Below, piece after piece: positions 33,096 to 41,796 of a stretch of DNA of 64,000 nt (position 1 is its first letter; each line of letters opens with the position of its first letter). The stretch is from NCBI GenBank assembly GCA_041660525.1, contig JBAZWD010000009.1:50174-114173 (forward strand). Direction: 5' to 3'. The notes under the pieces are model-generated. The model searched no databases. It had not been told where the DNA came from and worked only from the letters and a program-made list of their open reading frames with translations. Origin of the DNA: JABCZS01 sp041660525 (GTDB lineage: Bacteria > Pseudomonadota > Gammaproteobacteria > JABCZS01). The position numbers and the translations under genes were made by a program.

Positions 33096-34508
33096 CTACA
33101 TAGGGGCGAGCCTGCCCGGGTTATTATTAGAAAAAACAGCTATTTTATCTTCAATTTTCTTAATAATTTTAGCTTTACCCGGATGTCCATCATCAATTCG
33201 ATCCCTTGCGAGCTTTAAATAATAATCGAGCACTTGCCAGTTATCGATGGATTTAAAGGTTGATTTCATGCGCGTACCTGCATCAATTCCAGCATTAATG
33301 CTGTCAATCATATAACTTTGTTCTTTATTAGAAGGAAATGTTTCATTAAAATTAGATGGTATATTAATATCAGGTAGTTTATTAATATCAGACATACAAA
33401 TCTCAACCTCTTTAGTATTTCCCTTAAGTTCGGCTAGAAATAACCTTAACCCATGAGCTGTAAGCGCGTGACCTGATAAATTAATTTTTGCCACACGAGA
33501 ATCGCTGTTTTTTATTAAATCACAAATCAACCGTAGCTTTTCATCAGTGATGTTACAATCAGAAAAATCTAATTCTGTTACATGGCTATTCTTCTTCAAA
33601 CCTTCACACAAAAGATTAAGGCCTTCAACAGATATGCCTTGTTCATCTAAATGACAAATGCCTTTATTAATGCTTGCAAAAATCAAAGAGACAATATGCT
33701 GATTTTTCTCTAACAGTCTTTTAAGGCTATGCATACTCGAATTAGACATGGTACCGTTGCTCATATCTAGACGTTTAAGTGTTATGTTTTTTTCTAGCGC
33801 CTCAAATATGTGTGCAAAATCATTATCTATAATAGGCAGCACTAGTGATTCAAGATGCTCATTAGATAGTAAACTTTGGCCAATGATTTTTGCTGTATTA
33901 GCATCCACTGCGCTCTGAAAAGCTAAATTGAGATGGCGAATAGATCCGCATGTCAATAACAACTCAATATCGTGGTCAATCTCACTATTATTTTTTTCAT
34001 AATTTATACCACCTTTTAAATTAAGATTCGTGATCGCTGTTTGATTATTATCTTTAATCGCACGTGCTATACAGCTTATAACCTGCTCGTCAATCTCAGT
34101 TGAATCCAGATTTAAATTAGTGATTTTTGTATTTTTGCTTAATAAAGCATAAAACGTTTGACCGACTTCTTCTTGATCTAGCGCATCAAATGAAAAGGCA
34201 GTAAAATCCACATCAGTAACGTTAGTATTATTTTGCAACTCCTCACAGATAAACTTAAAATCATCAATTGTCAGTTCTTCCAAGTTTTGCAAATAGTTAT
34301 TTAATTCATCCTGAGTCCACATTGATAATAATGAACTGAGTGCTTTACCAACTTCTTTTTGATTGAGTGCACTTAATTTAAATTTTCTAAGATCTAAAGT
34401 TGTAACAAGCGTATTATTTTGTAACTCCTTACAAATTGACTGCAATTTGTTTATAGGCAGTTTTTCTAAGATTTTTAGTTTTATATCCAACTGAATTTGA
34501 GTCAACAT
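33096..34508 (-). CDS. ribonuclease-inhibitor-type leucine-rich repeat protein (candidate effector)
   Basis: 470 residues with about ten LRRs of the RI type (28-29 residues, helix then LxxLxLxxxxI): ELQNNTLVTTLDLRKFKLSA, TKITNLNLDSTEIDEQV, AITNLNLKGGI, HLESLVLPIID, TLKRLDMSNG, SHVTELDFSDCNITDEKL, RVAKINLSGHALTAHGLRLF. A helical tail of about 90 residues follows. RI-type LRRs are rare in free-living bacteria and common in effectors of intracellular ones. AGGAG lies 8 bases before the ATG. The last seven codons (PGRLAPM) lie in a degenerate REP-like element. Confidence 0.8.
   Translation of the reverse strand: MLTQIQLDIKLKILEKLPINKLQSICKELQNNTLVTTLDLRKFKLSALNQKEVGKALSSLLSMWTQDELNNYLQNLEELTIDDFKFICEELQNNTNVTDVDFTAFSFDALDQEEVGQTFYALLSKNTKITNLNLDSTEIDEQVISCIARAIKDNNQTAITNLNLKGGINYEKNNSEIDHDIELLLTCGSIRHLNLAFQSAVDANTAKIIGQSLLSNEHLESLVLPIIDNDFAHIFEALEKNITLKRLDMSNGTMSNSSMHSLKRLLEKNQHIVSLIFASINKGICHLDEQGISVEGLNLLCEGLKKNSHVTELDFSDCNITDEKLRLICDLIKNSDSRVAKINLSGHALTAHGLRLFLAELKGNTKEVEICMSDINKLPDINIPSNFNETFPSNKEQSYMIDSINAGIDAGTRMKSTFKSIDNWQVLDYYLKLARDRIDDGHPGKAKIIKKIEDKIAVFSNNNPGRLAPM
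33101..33123. repeat. degenerate REP-like palindrome overlapping a gene end
   Basis: CTACATAGGGGCGA...TGCCCGGG: the same order of elements (CTACxxAGGGGCGA, then xGCCCGGG) as at 19975-20003 and 21621-21648, with a weaker stem. It encodes the last codons and the stop of the LRR gene. Confidence 0.45.
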
Positions 34509-34587
34509 TTTATTACTCCTAAATCAAGTTGGTCAGTTTAACAAAATACCATATGCTTATCAATTACAGATAAAATGGGATATTTCA

Positions 34588-34666
34588 ACAAAGCCAAACC
34601 ATGCGCTTGTACTTCGCCATGACGAGTAATGCCAGGAATTTTTGCCTGAACAAATCAAGAGTTGAA
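34588..34666. repeat. mosaic of two gene fragments
   Basis: 34588-34622 resembles ung around 22125-22160 (AAAGCCAAACCATG, then CTTCGCCATGA, about five mismatches) and 34618-34666 resembles 32752-32800 of the helical-protein gene (GCCAGGAATTTTTG, CTGAACAAATCAAGAGTTGA; four mismatches). The two join at a shared CCATG. Nothing is coded. Confidence 0.65.
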
Positions 34667-34706
34667 TATTTTAAAAGACGAATTTCATAAAAAAAAGAAA
34701 TCAATA

Positions 34707-35260
34707 TTCGCCTCAAGTTAAATCCATTAGAAAAAAAAGAGCTCTATTTCTCTCTTCCTCCAAAATATAGACCCACTAATAAAACAATGCGCATGTTGCT
34801 TTATATCACAATAAGTGTCGTTACTTTTACATTTTAGGGAATGCATAACGAAAATATCGGCGAAAGCATAGATAAAAAATATAAAAAAGTTAATGCTACA
34901 TGCAATTCATGCAATGGAACTTTTGATAGTGAGCTTCTCAATGGCTCTTGCGATAATACCGATTATTCCGACAGCAAAGATGATTTAAATAAACTGTTAG
35001 AAAATTGCTGTCAAAATTCAACAAGCAGCTGTATGGATGACATTAATAAACAAGCTAATCAATATTGCGAACAACGGACAGAATATTTTTTGTCATTGGG
35101 CGCAATGGTGGCTTTTGCACTTATTGCATCACTTATTTTGTGTTGTTATAAAACAAGTAATGTAGCCAAAGCAAAATACGATACTATTCCCGACTCCCCC
35201 GATAAAACCTTAACGTCATCACAACATGATGTTTTGAATAATATCATGAAGAAATGGTAA
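34707..35260 (+). pseudogene. two-helix membrane protein, reading frame broken by a TAG
   Basis: The ORF from ATG 34841 gives 139 residues: a Cys-rich polar part (NATCNSCNGTFD, NGSCDN, ENCCQNSTSSC), one transmembrane helix (LSLGAMVAFALIASLILCC) and a short tail. In the same frame, one codon upstream of that ATG, is a TAG; before the TAG the frame runs back to about 34707 and encodes KKELYFSLPPKYRPTNKTMR then a hydrophobic LLYITISVVTFTF. Together these look like one protein with two helices and a Cys-rich loop. The GGGA is directly against the ATG at 34841, so the short ORF is badly placed for initiation. The stop TGG-TAA is contributed by the IS end. Confidence 0.5.
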
Positions 35261-35289
35261 TCCCCCCATTTATAACCAAAGTTAAAGGC

Positions 35290-36117
35290 TTAAGTTACTA
35301 ATTGCCTCAGATGGTTAGGAGGTATTCCTCCGATTGCCATATTTGGCCGTTCATTATTATACACCCATAACCATTGTGTCACCTGTTCTTGCACTTCGGT
35401 TATACTGCTAAACAGATGCTGATTGAGTAAATCGTAACGAACCGTACGATTATAACGTTCGATATATGCGTTCTGTTGTGGATTACCGGGCTGAATAAAT
35501 TTCAGTGCGATATCATTTTCTTTTGCCCATCTTGCAAGCGAAATACTTACATACTAAGGCCCATTATCACAACGTAGCTCCTTTGGTTTACCTCGCGATT
35601 CAATCATATGATTCAACGAACGGATAACACGTTCAGCCGGCAACGAAAAATCAACTTCGATGCCAATACCTTCGCGATTAAAATCATCGATTACATTAAA
35701 CAAGCGATAACTGCGCCCATTTTCTAATTGGTTATGCATAAAATCCATAGACCAGCATTGATTAACTTCTTTGGGTACAGAAAGTGCTTCGGGTTTTTCT
35801 CGCACTAATCGCTTTTTAGGCTTGATACGTAAATTTAATCCTAGTTCCTTATAAATCCGATAAACCCGTTTATGATTCCATTTAAAATGCTTTACATTGC
35901 GCAAATATAAAAAACATAAACCAAAACCCCATGTGCGGTATGTTTGCGTTAAACGCACTAACCAATCAGCAATCTGAATATTTACATCACGCAGCTTTGC
36001 TTGATATCGATAACAAGTTTCACTCATGTTAAATATCTCACAAGCTAAACGAATCGAAATGTTTTTTTCTAATACCGCCTTCTGCGCCAATGCTCGTCGA
36101 CCAGAGGGCGTTACCAC
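35290..36117 (-). pseudogene. IS3-family transposase OrfB, in-frame stop
   Basis: The frame encodes an HTH_21 segment (ACEIFNMSETCYRYQAK) and the rve integrase core with the first Asp in QCWSMDFMHNQ, the second in LRCDNGP, and the Glu in QQNAYIERYNRTV. A TAG at 35554-35556, directly after DNGP where Glu is expected, removes the catalytic Glu and the C-terminus, which are otherwise intact down to the stop at 35290 (HLRQLVT). The transposase should be inactive unless the stop is suppressed. Confidence 0.88.
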
Positions 36118-36377
36118 TTTTTTTCAATCGCTTCCTTTAGAATCTCAGCTTTCAAACGCTCTTCTGCGTACATCTTCTTTAACCGCATGTTCTCAGCTTC
36201 TAACTCTTTCAAACGGGCCATCATCGATGCATCCATCCCGCCATATTTAGCTTTCAATTTATAAAATGTGGCTGAACTCATGCCATGCTCTCGGCAAAGC
36301 TCCGGCACAGGCGTGCCAGCATCAGACTGTTTTAGTATCGATAAAATTTGATTGTCTGTAAATTTTGATGTCTTCAT
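36111..36377 (-). CDS. IS3-family transposase OrfA
   Basis: 88 residues from the ATG at 36375-36377, which has GGAAGGAG before it: MKTSKFTDNQILSILKQSDA, helix-turn-helix with ELCREHGMSSATFYKLKAKY, then a leucine-zipper coiled coil (RLKELEAENMRLKKMYAEER). OrfA ends EKKW. The slippery A-AAA-AAG at 36118-36124 permits the -1 shift that makes OrfAB. OrfA itself looks intact and could still bind the IS ends. Confidence 0.88.
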   Translation of the reverse strand: MKTSKFTDNQILSILKQSDAGTPVPELCREHGMSSATFYKLKAKYGGMDASMMARLKELEAENMRLKKMYAEERLKAEILKEAIEKKW

Positions 36378-36450
36378 AAAAACTCTCCTTCCTTTAAGAT
36401 TACGAGAAATTTCTACTTTTAACATCAGTTATTTTTTGGGGGGATTACCA

Positions 36451-36547
36451 CTTTGTGAAGAGCTTAAGATAGACTGGAATTCTACAAAAGATGATGTCAA
36501 CCAAAACAATCAACATGCTGGCGAATGGAAAATTAGTCATTGTTAGT
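36451..36547 (+). other. short coding remnant on the right flank of the IS
   Basis: Open frame LCEELKIDWNSTKDDVNQNN then QHAGEWKISHC and stop, starting at the IS edge. It may be the 3' end of the gene into which the IS jumped (possibly the membrane-protein gene at 34841), but frame and a target duplication do not prove this. Confidence 0.35.
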
Positions 36548-36599
36548 TTGAAGAACGAGTATAGATGCTTTTATTCTCAGGTTATGTCATTATAAAACA

Positions 36600-36900
36600 T
36601 CTTTATGCCATCAGCTTTCAATTGAAGGCTACGCATGAGCGAAAATATTACGTCCGGCAAATGCCCAGTTGTGCACGGCGCTACAAATCTTGGCATGCGC
36701 AAACACTTAAGGCAGGTCAACTATTAACGGGTGAAGCTGGTATTCTTACACCGCTTATCAAATAAATTGTCGAAGCATTTCTTAATACCGAAATGGATGA
36801 GCATATGGAGCAATGCGCATCTAATAACATTCAAAATCGGCGTAATGGTGTTTCTAAAAAACACTTTGCATTCTCAAAAAACCCCAATATGTCAGCCAAA
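36600..36900 (+). pseudogene. IS256-family transposase N-terminal remnant
   Basis: The frame reads GQLLTGEAGILTPLIK, a TAA where CAA is expected, then IVEAFLNTEMDEHMEQCASN and NRRNGVSKK. This is the N-terminal region of mutator-type (IS256) transposases (LTGKDGxLxPLxKQLxExxLExExxxHL...NxRNGxxxK). Nothing of the DDE core follows before the next gene, so only about 90 codons are left. Confidence 0.75.
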
Positions 36901-36947
36901 CTTATTTTAGTTGAAATTTGTAGTCCTTTATAAAATTGAGTAAGTTT

Positions 36948-38225
36948 TTAATTAATAACGCACTTGGCAGTATTTCTAAGCTTTGGCGTGATCAAAGATA
37001 AGTCAAGGAAAGCTATGGCTATATCATCTCCATACTGCTCCAACTGTGTTCCAGTTAGAAGCGTTTGGCGTTGTGCTTCAATCGTTGAAACCACGTGGCG
37101 CACCAAACACTCAGTGCGTGTTTGCGCGTTATGCATATTTTCTAGTATTGGATTAAATAGCTTTGCATCAATAATCGCTTCATGATAAAGCAATTGGTTG
37201 GCATATTGCTTTTTTTGCTTAAGCGTTGGTAATCCATCTACAATGCCATCTGAGAAAATACACAAATGGCTACCTAAGGAAATATGCTGATCAAACACGT
37301 GCACTTCATGGGGTTTAAACGCGTAGGGAAATTGTGCAACGCCTTTTTCCGTCACAATAGATGGCGCTATTGTTTCTATTGATTTTTTCTCTGCATTCCA
37401 AACGGCTAATAAACCATCCCCTATATTAAAGCCTACAATGCGATACCCCTCTTCTTCTGCAAAGACACGCGCACATAATAATGTGGTATTTTCCATAGGT
37501 GATTTTTGTATGAGTTCCTTTTTGATGATTAAGACAATTTCATTCATTGCACTTAATATTTCGTCTGGATGATCAAATAGCGATAGTACACGTATTGCTT
37601 GTTTACTGGCAAAATGCGCGCTTCTCGCAATGGTTTTATCTTGTGGCTTATCACCAAAATGTCCTCCGCAACCATCACCTAAAGCAACCATTAATCCATC
37701 GACATTACCTTTATTATCTAAATGATTAGCAACACACATTGCATCTAATATATGACTTTCATTTTCTATTTGTTGAAATTGGGGTTTATTACTAGTAAAT
37801 GTGCTACCCACTATTGCATAACCACTTTCAGGAGGCACGTTTTTTAAAATAGACTCTACATTACAAAAACGACTTTTATCAAAAAGAATTTGATGTTTGG
37901 CATTAATGCCTGGAGTAATTGCATGAAAATAATCTCTATAAATCGCTGTAGTATATTGAGAAAAACACGCTGCTTTCCAACCTAATGAATTCATATTTGA
38001 TAATGCTTGTTGTAATTTTTCGACTTTCACAGCATGTTCTGTTTTGTACAACCGGATTAAATCAATGATTTTGTACGCAGCATTAGATTTCTCTAATCCA
38101 GTAAATTGCTTTAAATAAAGTTGAATATATTCAATAAGATCAGAAACTGTATCAAACTTTTCTTCAGCATTACTTATAAAATATAAATCAATTTTACGAC
38201 TCATTAATTCATCTGTAATTTTCAT
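36948..38225 (-). CDS. PP2C-family serine/threonine phosphatase (candidate effector)
   Basis: 425 residues. After about 160 mostly helical residues the PP2C core is seen: MVALGDGCGGHFGDKP (metal-binding Asp-Gly), YRIVGFNIGDGLLAVWN, LCIFSDGIVDGLP and EQYGDDIAIAFLDL, i.e. motifs I, VI, VIII and XI in order. No membrane segment. AAAGGAAAG precedes the ATG. It is the last gene of the seven-gene minus-strand run and lies 19 bp after its neighbour. The long N-terminal part and its company among ankyrin and LRR genes make a host-directed role more likely than cell-envelope signalling, by inference. Confidence 0.72.
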   Translation of the reverse strand: MKITDELMSRKIDLYFISNAEEKFDTVSDLIEYIQLYLKQFTGLEKSNAAYKIIDLIRLYKTEHAVKVEKLQQALSNMNSLGWKAACFSQYTTAIYRDYFHAITPGINAKHQILFDKSRFCNVESILKNVPPESGYAIVGSTFTSNKPQFQQIENESHILDAMCVANHLDNKGNVDGLMVALGDGCGGHFGDKPQDKTIARSAHFASKQAIRVLSLFDHPDEILSAMNEIVLIIKKELIQKSPMENTTLLCARVFAEEEGYRIVGFNIGDGLLAVWNAEKKSIETIAPSIVTEKGVAQFPYAFKPHEVHVFDQHISLGSHLCIFSDGIVDGLPTLKQKKQYANQLLYHEAIIDAKLFNPILENMHNAQTRTECLVRHVVSTIEAQRQTLLTGTQLEQYGDDIAIAFLDLSLITPKLRNTAKCVIN

Positions 38226-38244
38226 TTACTTTCCTTTAACATCA

Positions 38245-40185
38245 TTAATAATTTAAGCTATAAAGTAAGGGATGTTGAGCGATCGATGATTGAGCTGTAA
38301 GTTGTAGTGGTGGACAACAATTATTATTATTAGGCTTATACTTGGGATCAGTCTGAGTCTGCCAGCTAATCGCAAGCATTTTTTTTAAGATCTTTTTTGC
38401 AGATTGCCGCGCTTCTTGTTGTTTAATAACCAGTTCCATCTCTTCTCGATGTTTCCTTTTTTCTTCATGATGTGTCTGCAAACCATCTTGTAATGTTTTA
38501 ATGACTTTACTTTCATTCTCTCGCACTTTTAAGGCCCACTCATATTCTGTTTGAATACTTGATACACCATCTGTGACAAGAGATATTGATTCCAGCTTCA
38601 GCGCCAACAAATTTTCTCCATACAATCCGCGTGACCAAATGGCAGCATATAAACAATTAAAAGCGTTTAAATATTTATCTGCATCAAAGTCTACATTTCG
38701 AGTTAAAGTGGGATCTTCTTTACGCACGCAATATAAATAATCTTTTTTTATTTTTTCGAGTTCTTCTAATACAAAATAAAGATCATCCAATCCCGCCTCA
38801 GTCTGCGTTGCAGCATATTGATGCTTTTGGGTATAAGATAATAACAAATCTACTAATTTAGCCTCTAATATTAAATTTCCTGCTGTTATAATTTTATAAA
38901 CATTATCAGGAGAGTCCGGCAAAGCGGGCATATTAGAGATGGCATCTGTCGGTTGAGTAAAAGATGCAAAAAATATTTCTATTGTTTTAATAAAATCAAG
39001 ATTAATATCTAAACCTACATTATTTGTATTGGATATATACATCATGGGTACAATTTGTTGAGATTTCATTTCAATCCAATCAGGTACAATTAAATCTAAT
39101 TGAATAGTACTGTTTATTTGTTTTCTAACCAATGCACTTTTAACTTCTAAAACCTGCTGGATTTTAAAAGCGGTTTCCTGCTCTTTTACTCTAGTCAGAT
39201 CAATCGCCGTAAACTCACATGCGCACAATATCTCATACAACGTATTTATATAACTAGGATTTTTAATATAAAACTGCAACTCCTTTAAATAAAAAGTTTT
39301 TGAAGATTTTTCGGGATTAAAAATAAAATCAATTACTCGATTAAGATGAGAAAAATATGCAAACAAAACAATAAAAGAATTTTCTATCCACATATTATCA
39401 GTTGACTCCACCGTCGTGCCTGAAGCGTAACCCCAGCTTTGTTTAGCTGCCCTGTCTTGCTTCATTGTTTGATATTCATGCATTAAAGGTAAAATTTTTA
39501 TTTCAATTATGCTTGATAAAATAACACGTAATTTATGTTCTACATTAGATGTCTTGAAATGTGAATCTATATTCATTATTTCTTTAAGTTTATATTTTGA
39601 CCAATTAATAAGCTTTTGAATTTCATCAATTGCTTTAATCGATACAGCATTCCTGTTTATTTCATCGTTATCTGATTGATTTTTACCAATAATAGAAGGA
39701 GGCTCAGTAATCTTTGGAATTAATGTCGTTGCTATTTGATTTATTTCTACACCCGCTGTACCTATTGCAGTAAAACCACAATACGATAATATTTTGCATA
39801 CAGCATCAATATTATTAAAATTCTGAGTGATATAAAAATAGGCAGCATCTGGTGATTTAGCATCAAATCTCTTGAGTAAAACTTCATTATATTCTGCAAT
39901 GTTGTAATACAAAAGATTAAATGCATAGATCTTTTGGTAATAAACATTAGAATTTAATAATTTATTAATATTAACCCATTGTTCAACTTGAATAGCAGGC
40001 CGTAAAATTTCTCGCTCAATTTTTTGCGACAACTCTAAACGCAACTGCGCATGCATTGTTTCTTTAGTTATTTTATCTTTAGGAGCCAGTGTGTTGACAT
40101 CATCGATACGTTGCGTTAACCATAGAATAAAATTTTCTATATACTTGGGGAGCTCGATCTCCTCATTATTATAGTGAACAAACAC
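38245..40185 (-). CDS. unknown protein with a C-terminal domain shared with its neighbour
   Basis: About 646 residues from a GTG at 40183-40185 that has GGAG eight bases before it; the longest frame starts with a TTG at 40254 without a Shine-Dalgarno and would overlap the upstream gene by 86 bases. Mostly helical, no membrane segment. Residues in the last 200 (QTEAGLDDLYFVLEELEKIK, NAFNCLYAAIWSRGLYGENL, VTDGVSSIQTEYEWALKVRE) repeat the C-terminal region of the next upstream gene at about 55 percent identity by eye. A coiled-coil EEKRKHREEMELVIKQQEAR follows it. Function not known. Confidence 0.62.
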   Translation of the reverse strand: MFVHYNNEEIELPKYIENFILWLTQRIDDVNTLAPKDKITKETMHAQLRLELSQKIEREILRPAIQVEQWVNINKLLNSNVYYQKIYAFNLLYYNIAEYNEVLLKRFDAKSPDAAYFYITQNFNNIDAVCKILSYCGFTAIGTAGVEINQIATTLIPKITEPPSIIGKNQSDNDEINRNAVSIKAIDEIQKLINWSKYKLKEIMNIDSHFKTSNVEHKLRVILSSIIEIKILPLMHEYQTMKQDRAAKQSWGYASGTTVESTDNMWIENSFIVLFAYFSHLNRVIDFIFNPEKSSKTFYLKELQFYIKNPSYINTLYEILCACEFTAIDLTRVKEQETAFKIQQVLEVKSALVRKQINSTIQLDLIVPDWIEMKSQQIVPMMYISNTNNVGLDINLDFIKTIEIFFASFTQPTDAISNMPALPDSPDNVYKIITAGNLILEAKLVDLLLSYTQKHQYAATQTEAGLDDLYFVLEELEKIKKDYLYCVRKEDPTLTRNVDFDADKYLNAFNCLYAAIWSRGLYGENLLALKLESISLVTDGVSSIQTEYEWALKVRENESKVIKTLQDGLQTHHEEKRKHREEMELVIKQQEARQSAKKILKKMLAISWQTQTDPKYKPNNNNCCPPLQLTAQSSIAQHPLLYSLNY

Positions 40186-41728
40186 TTGCTTCGCTCCGTA
40201 TGGAATTTTGATTATTTGTTGTATGCTGCTGATTTGAGAGGGTGACTTTAGCAATGGGAGCGACTGTTGTCAACAAAACACCCGTACTGGAGGAGTTCAC
40301 TTCATCTATTTCTTGCTGGTGCTTATCTTTCAATGTTTGTAACCTATTAATAAGCTTCTGCTCAATTTCTCTGACTTGCAAAGCCCACTCATATTCTGCT
40401 GGAATACTAGAAATTCCATCTGTGACAACATTTATCTCATCTAATTTAAGCGTTAATAATGATTGTCCATACAATCCTCGTGACCAAATAGCTTGATACA
40501 AACCATCAAAAGCAAGCAAAAACTTGTGACCATCAAAACCTATTGTTTGTGTTAGAGCTGGATCTGTGTTGCGTAAATGTTGTAAATATTTCTTTTTAAT
40601 ACTTTCAACGCTCTCCAAAACAGCATAAATACCATCCAACCCTTCTTCACTGTGCGTTGCAGCATGCTGTATTGTTTGCGTATACCCTAACAACACACGA
40701 CTTAATTCTGCTTCTAAATTCGGAGTCCCTGCAGTTAAGATTTTATAAAGACGCTTTTCCTCTTGTGGAACCTCAGGTTGTCGTTTTTTATGAAAAACAA
40801 AAAAAGATTCAGACAATAAACTCAAAAATGCTTGCCACATATTAGGAGTTTTTTTATTCAAGTCTTCTTGTTCAAATTTTTGAGTATAAATACGCAGCTG
40901 GTCTTGATGTAGTTCTTGATGTACAAAATAATTTTGTATATTTTTGTAGGCTACTTTATCATCTATATTATTGATATCGCGTTCATTCTTCGGCAAACCA
41001 GATACACTTTGTAAATAATTGAGTAGAATTGATTTATTAAATAAACGATCCACTGCCTGTGCAACACCTGGTGCTACAAATTCACTACTCAAAATTTGTA
41101 CATCATAAGCGGTATAGTGTGGATGTTTGATAAATTCCAGTCCAAAAATACGAGCCCCATTCATATCTTGTACTTCATATTCTATTTTTTCTAATATATT
41201 ACGCGCTAATAATTCTGCTAATAAAGTACGTACCCCTTTTATATATTTAGTTAATTGGGGTGGTGATTCTGTGTGTTGTATAATAATCTTAAAATGAGGA
41301 ATATAATTGCTGGCAACCAATAATTTGGGTGAAGACAGTGAGAGCCGTGCTTGAGCGCGACCATTACGTTGATCTAACGCCGAAAGAAATGATTGCGAAG
41401 CAAACTCATAAGTGTATTTATTATTGTGCGTGGTCTGTAATTTTATACCCGCGGAGGCTTGATTTTCTTGGTTAACCTCAATGCTCAACTGTTTGGGCGC
41501 TATGACACGAGAATAATAACGGCGCTCATATAACCAATCACCTAACATGCCTAATGCACTAATAACTGCTGCAACAGCCGAGAATACGATAAGTGCACTG
41601 GCCAGTGGGACTGCAATGACTTTCATAAATAAAGCAGCTATCATGGCAAACATAAGTGCCAACATAAGGAAGAAAAAGATAGCAAGATATCCTTGTAGGC
41701 GAGTGAGTTGAGCCTTGGGTATTTGCAT
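40169..41728 (-). CDS. membrane protein with the same C-terminal domain as its neighbour
   Basis: 519 residues. Two transmembrane helices near the N-terminus (about residues 13-37 and 39-62: YLAIFFFLMLALMFAMIAAL, VPLASALIVFSAVAAVISAL), then a soluble part. The C-terminal region HSEEGLDGIYAVLESVESIK, LAFDGLYQAIWSRGLYGQSL, VTDGISSIPAEYEWALQVRE is shared with the downstream gene. Helices set close together with a large cytosolic or luminal part are common in effectors that enter host membranes. Member of the seven-gene run; 68 bp after the giant gene. Confidence 0.65.
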   Translation of the reverse strand: MQIPKAQLTRLQGYLAIFFFLMLALMFAMIAALFMKVIAVPLASALIVFSAVAAVISALGMLGDWLYERRYYSRVIAPKQLSIEVNQENQASAGIKLQTTHNNKYTYEFASQSFLSALDQRNGRAQARLSLSSPKLLVASNYIPHFKIIIQHTESPPQLTKYIKGVRTLLAELLARNILEKIEYEVQDMNGARIFGLEFIKHPHYTAYDVQILSSEFVAPGVAQAVDRLFNKSILLNYLQSVSGLPKNERDINNIDDKVAYKNIQNYFVHQELHQDQLRIYTQKFEQEDLNKKTPNMWQAFLSLLSESFFVFHKKRQPEVPQEEKRLYKILTAGTPNLEAELSRVLLGYTQTIQHAATHSEEGLDGIYAVLESVESIKKKYLQHLRNTDPALTQTIGFDGHKFLLAFDGLYQAIWSRGLYGQSLLTLKLDEINVVTDGISSIPAEYEWALQVREIEQKLINRLQTLKDKHQQEIDEVNSSSTGVLLTTVAPIAKVTLSNQQHTTNNQNSIRSEASVCSL

Positions 41729-41796
41729 GAGTTTTATCTCTCACTTATATTATATTATTAAACGTCACTTATGATTATAACATGAATAAAAAATGC

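Larger units (their letters stand above)
35255..36450 (-). mobile_element. IS3-family insertion sequence with a nonsense-disrupted transposase
   Basis: About 1196 bp bounded by TGGTAATCCCCCCA on both sides in inverted orientation (35255-35268 and 36437-36450). It contains orfA and orfB in the usual IS3 overlap with an A7 slippery run. No target-site duplication is evident (GAAA left, CTTT right). Another copy of the end alone lies at 28283-28303, so related copies have moved within this region. Confidence 0.85.
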
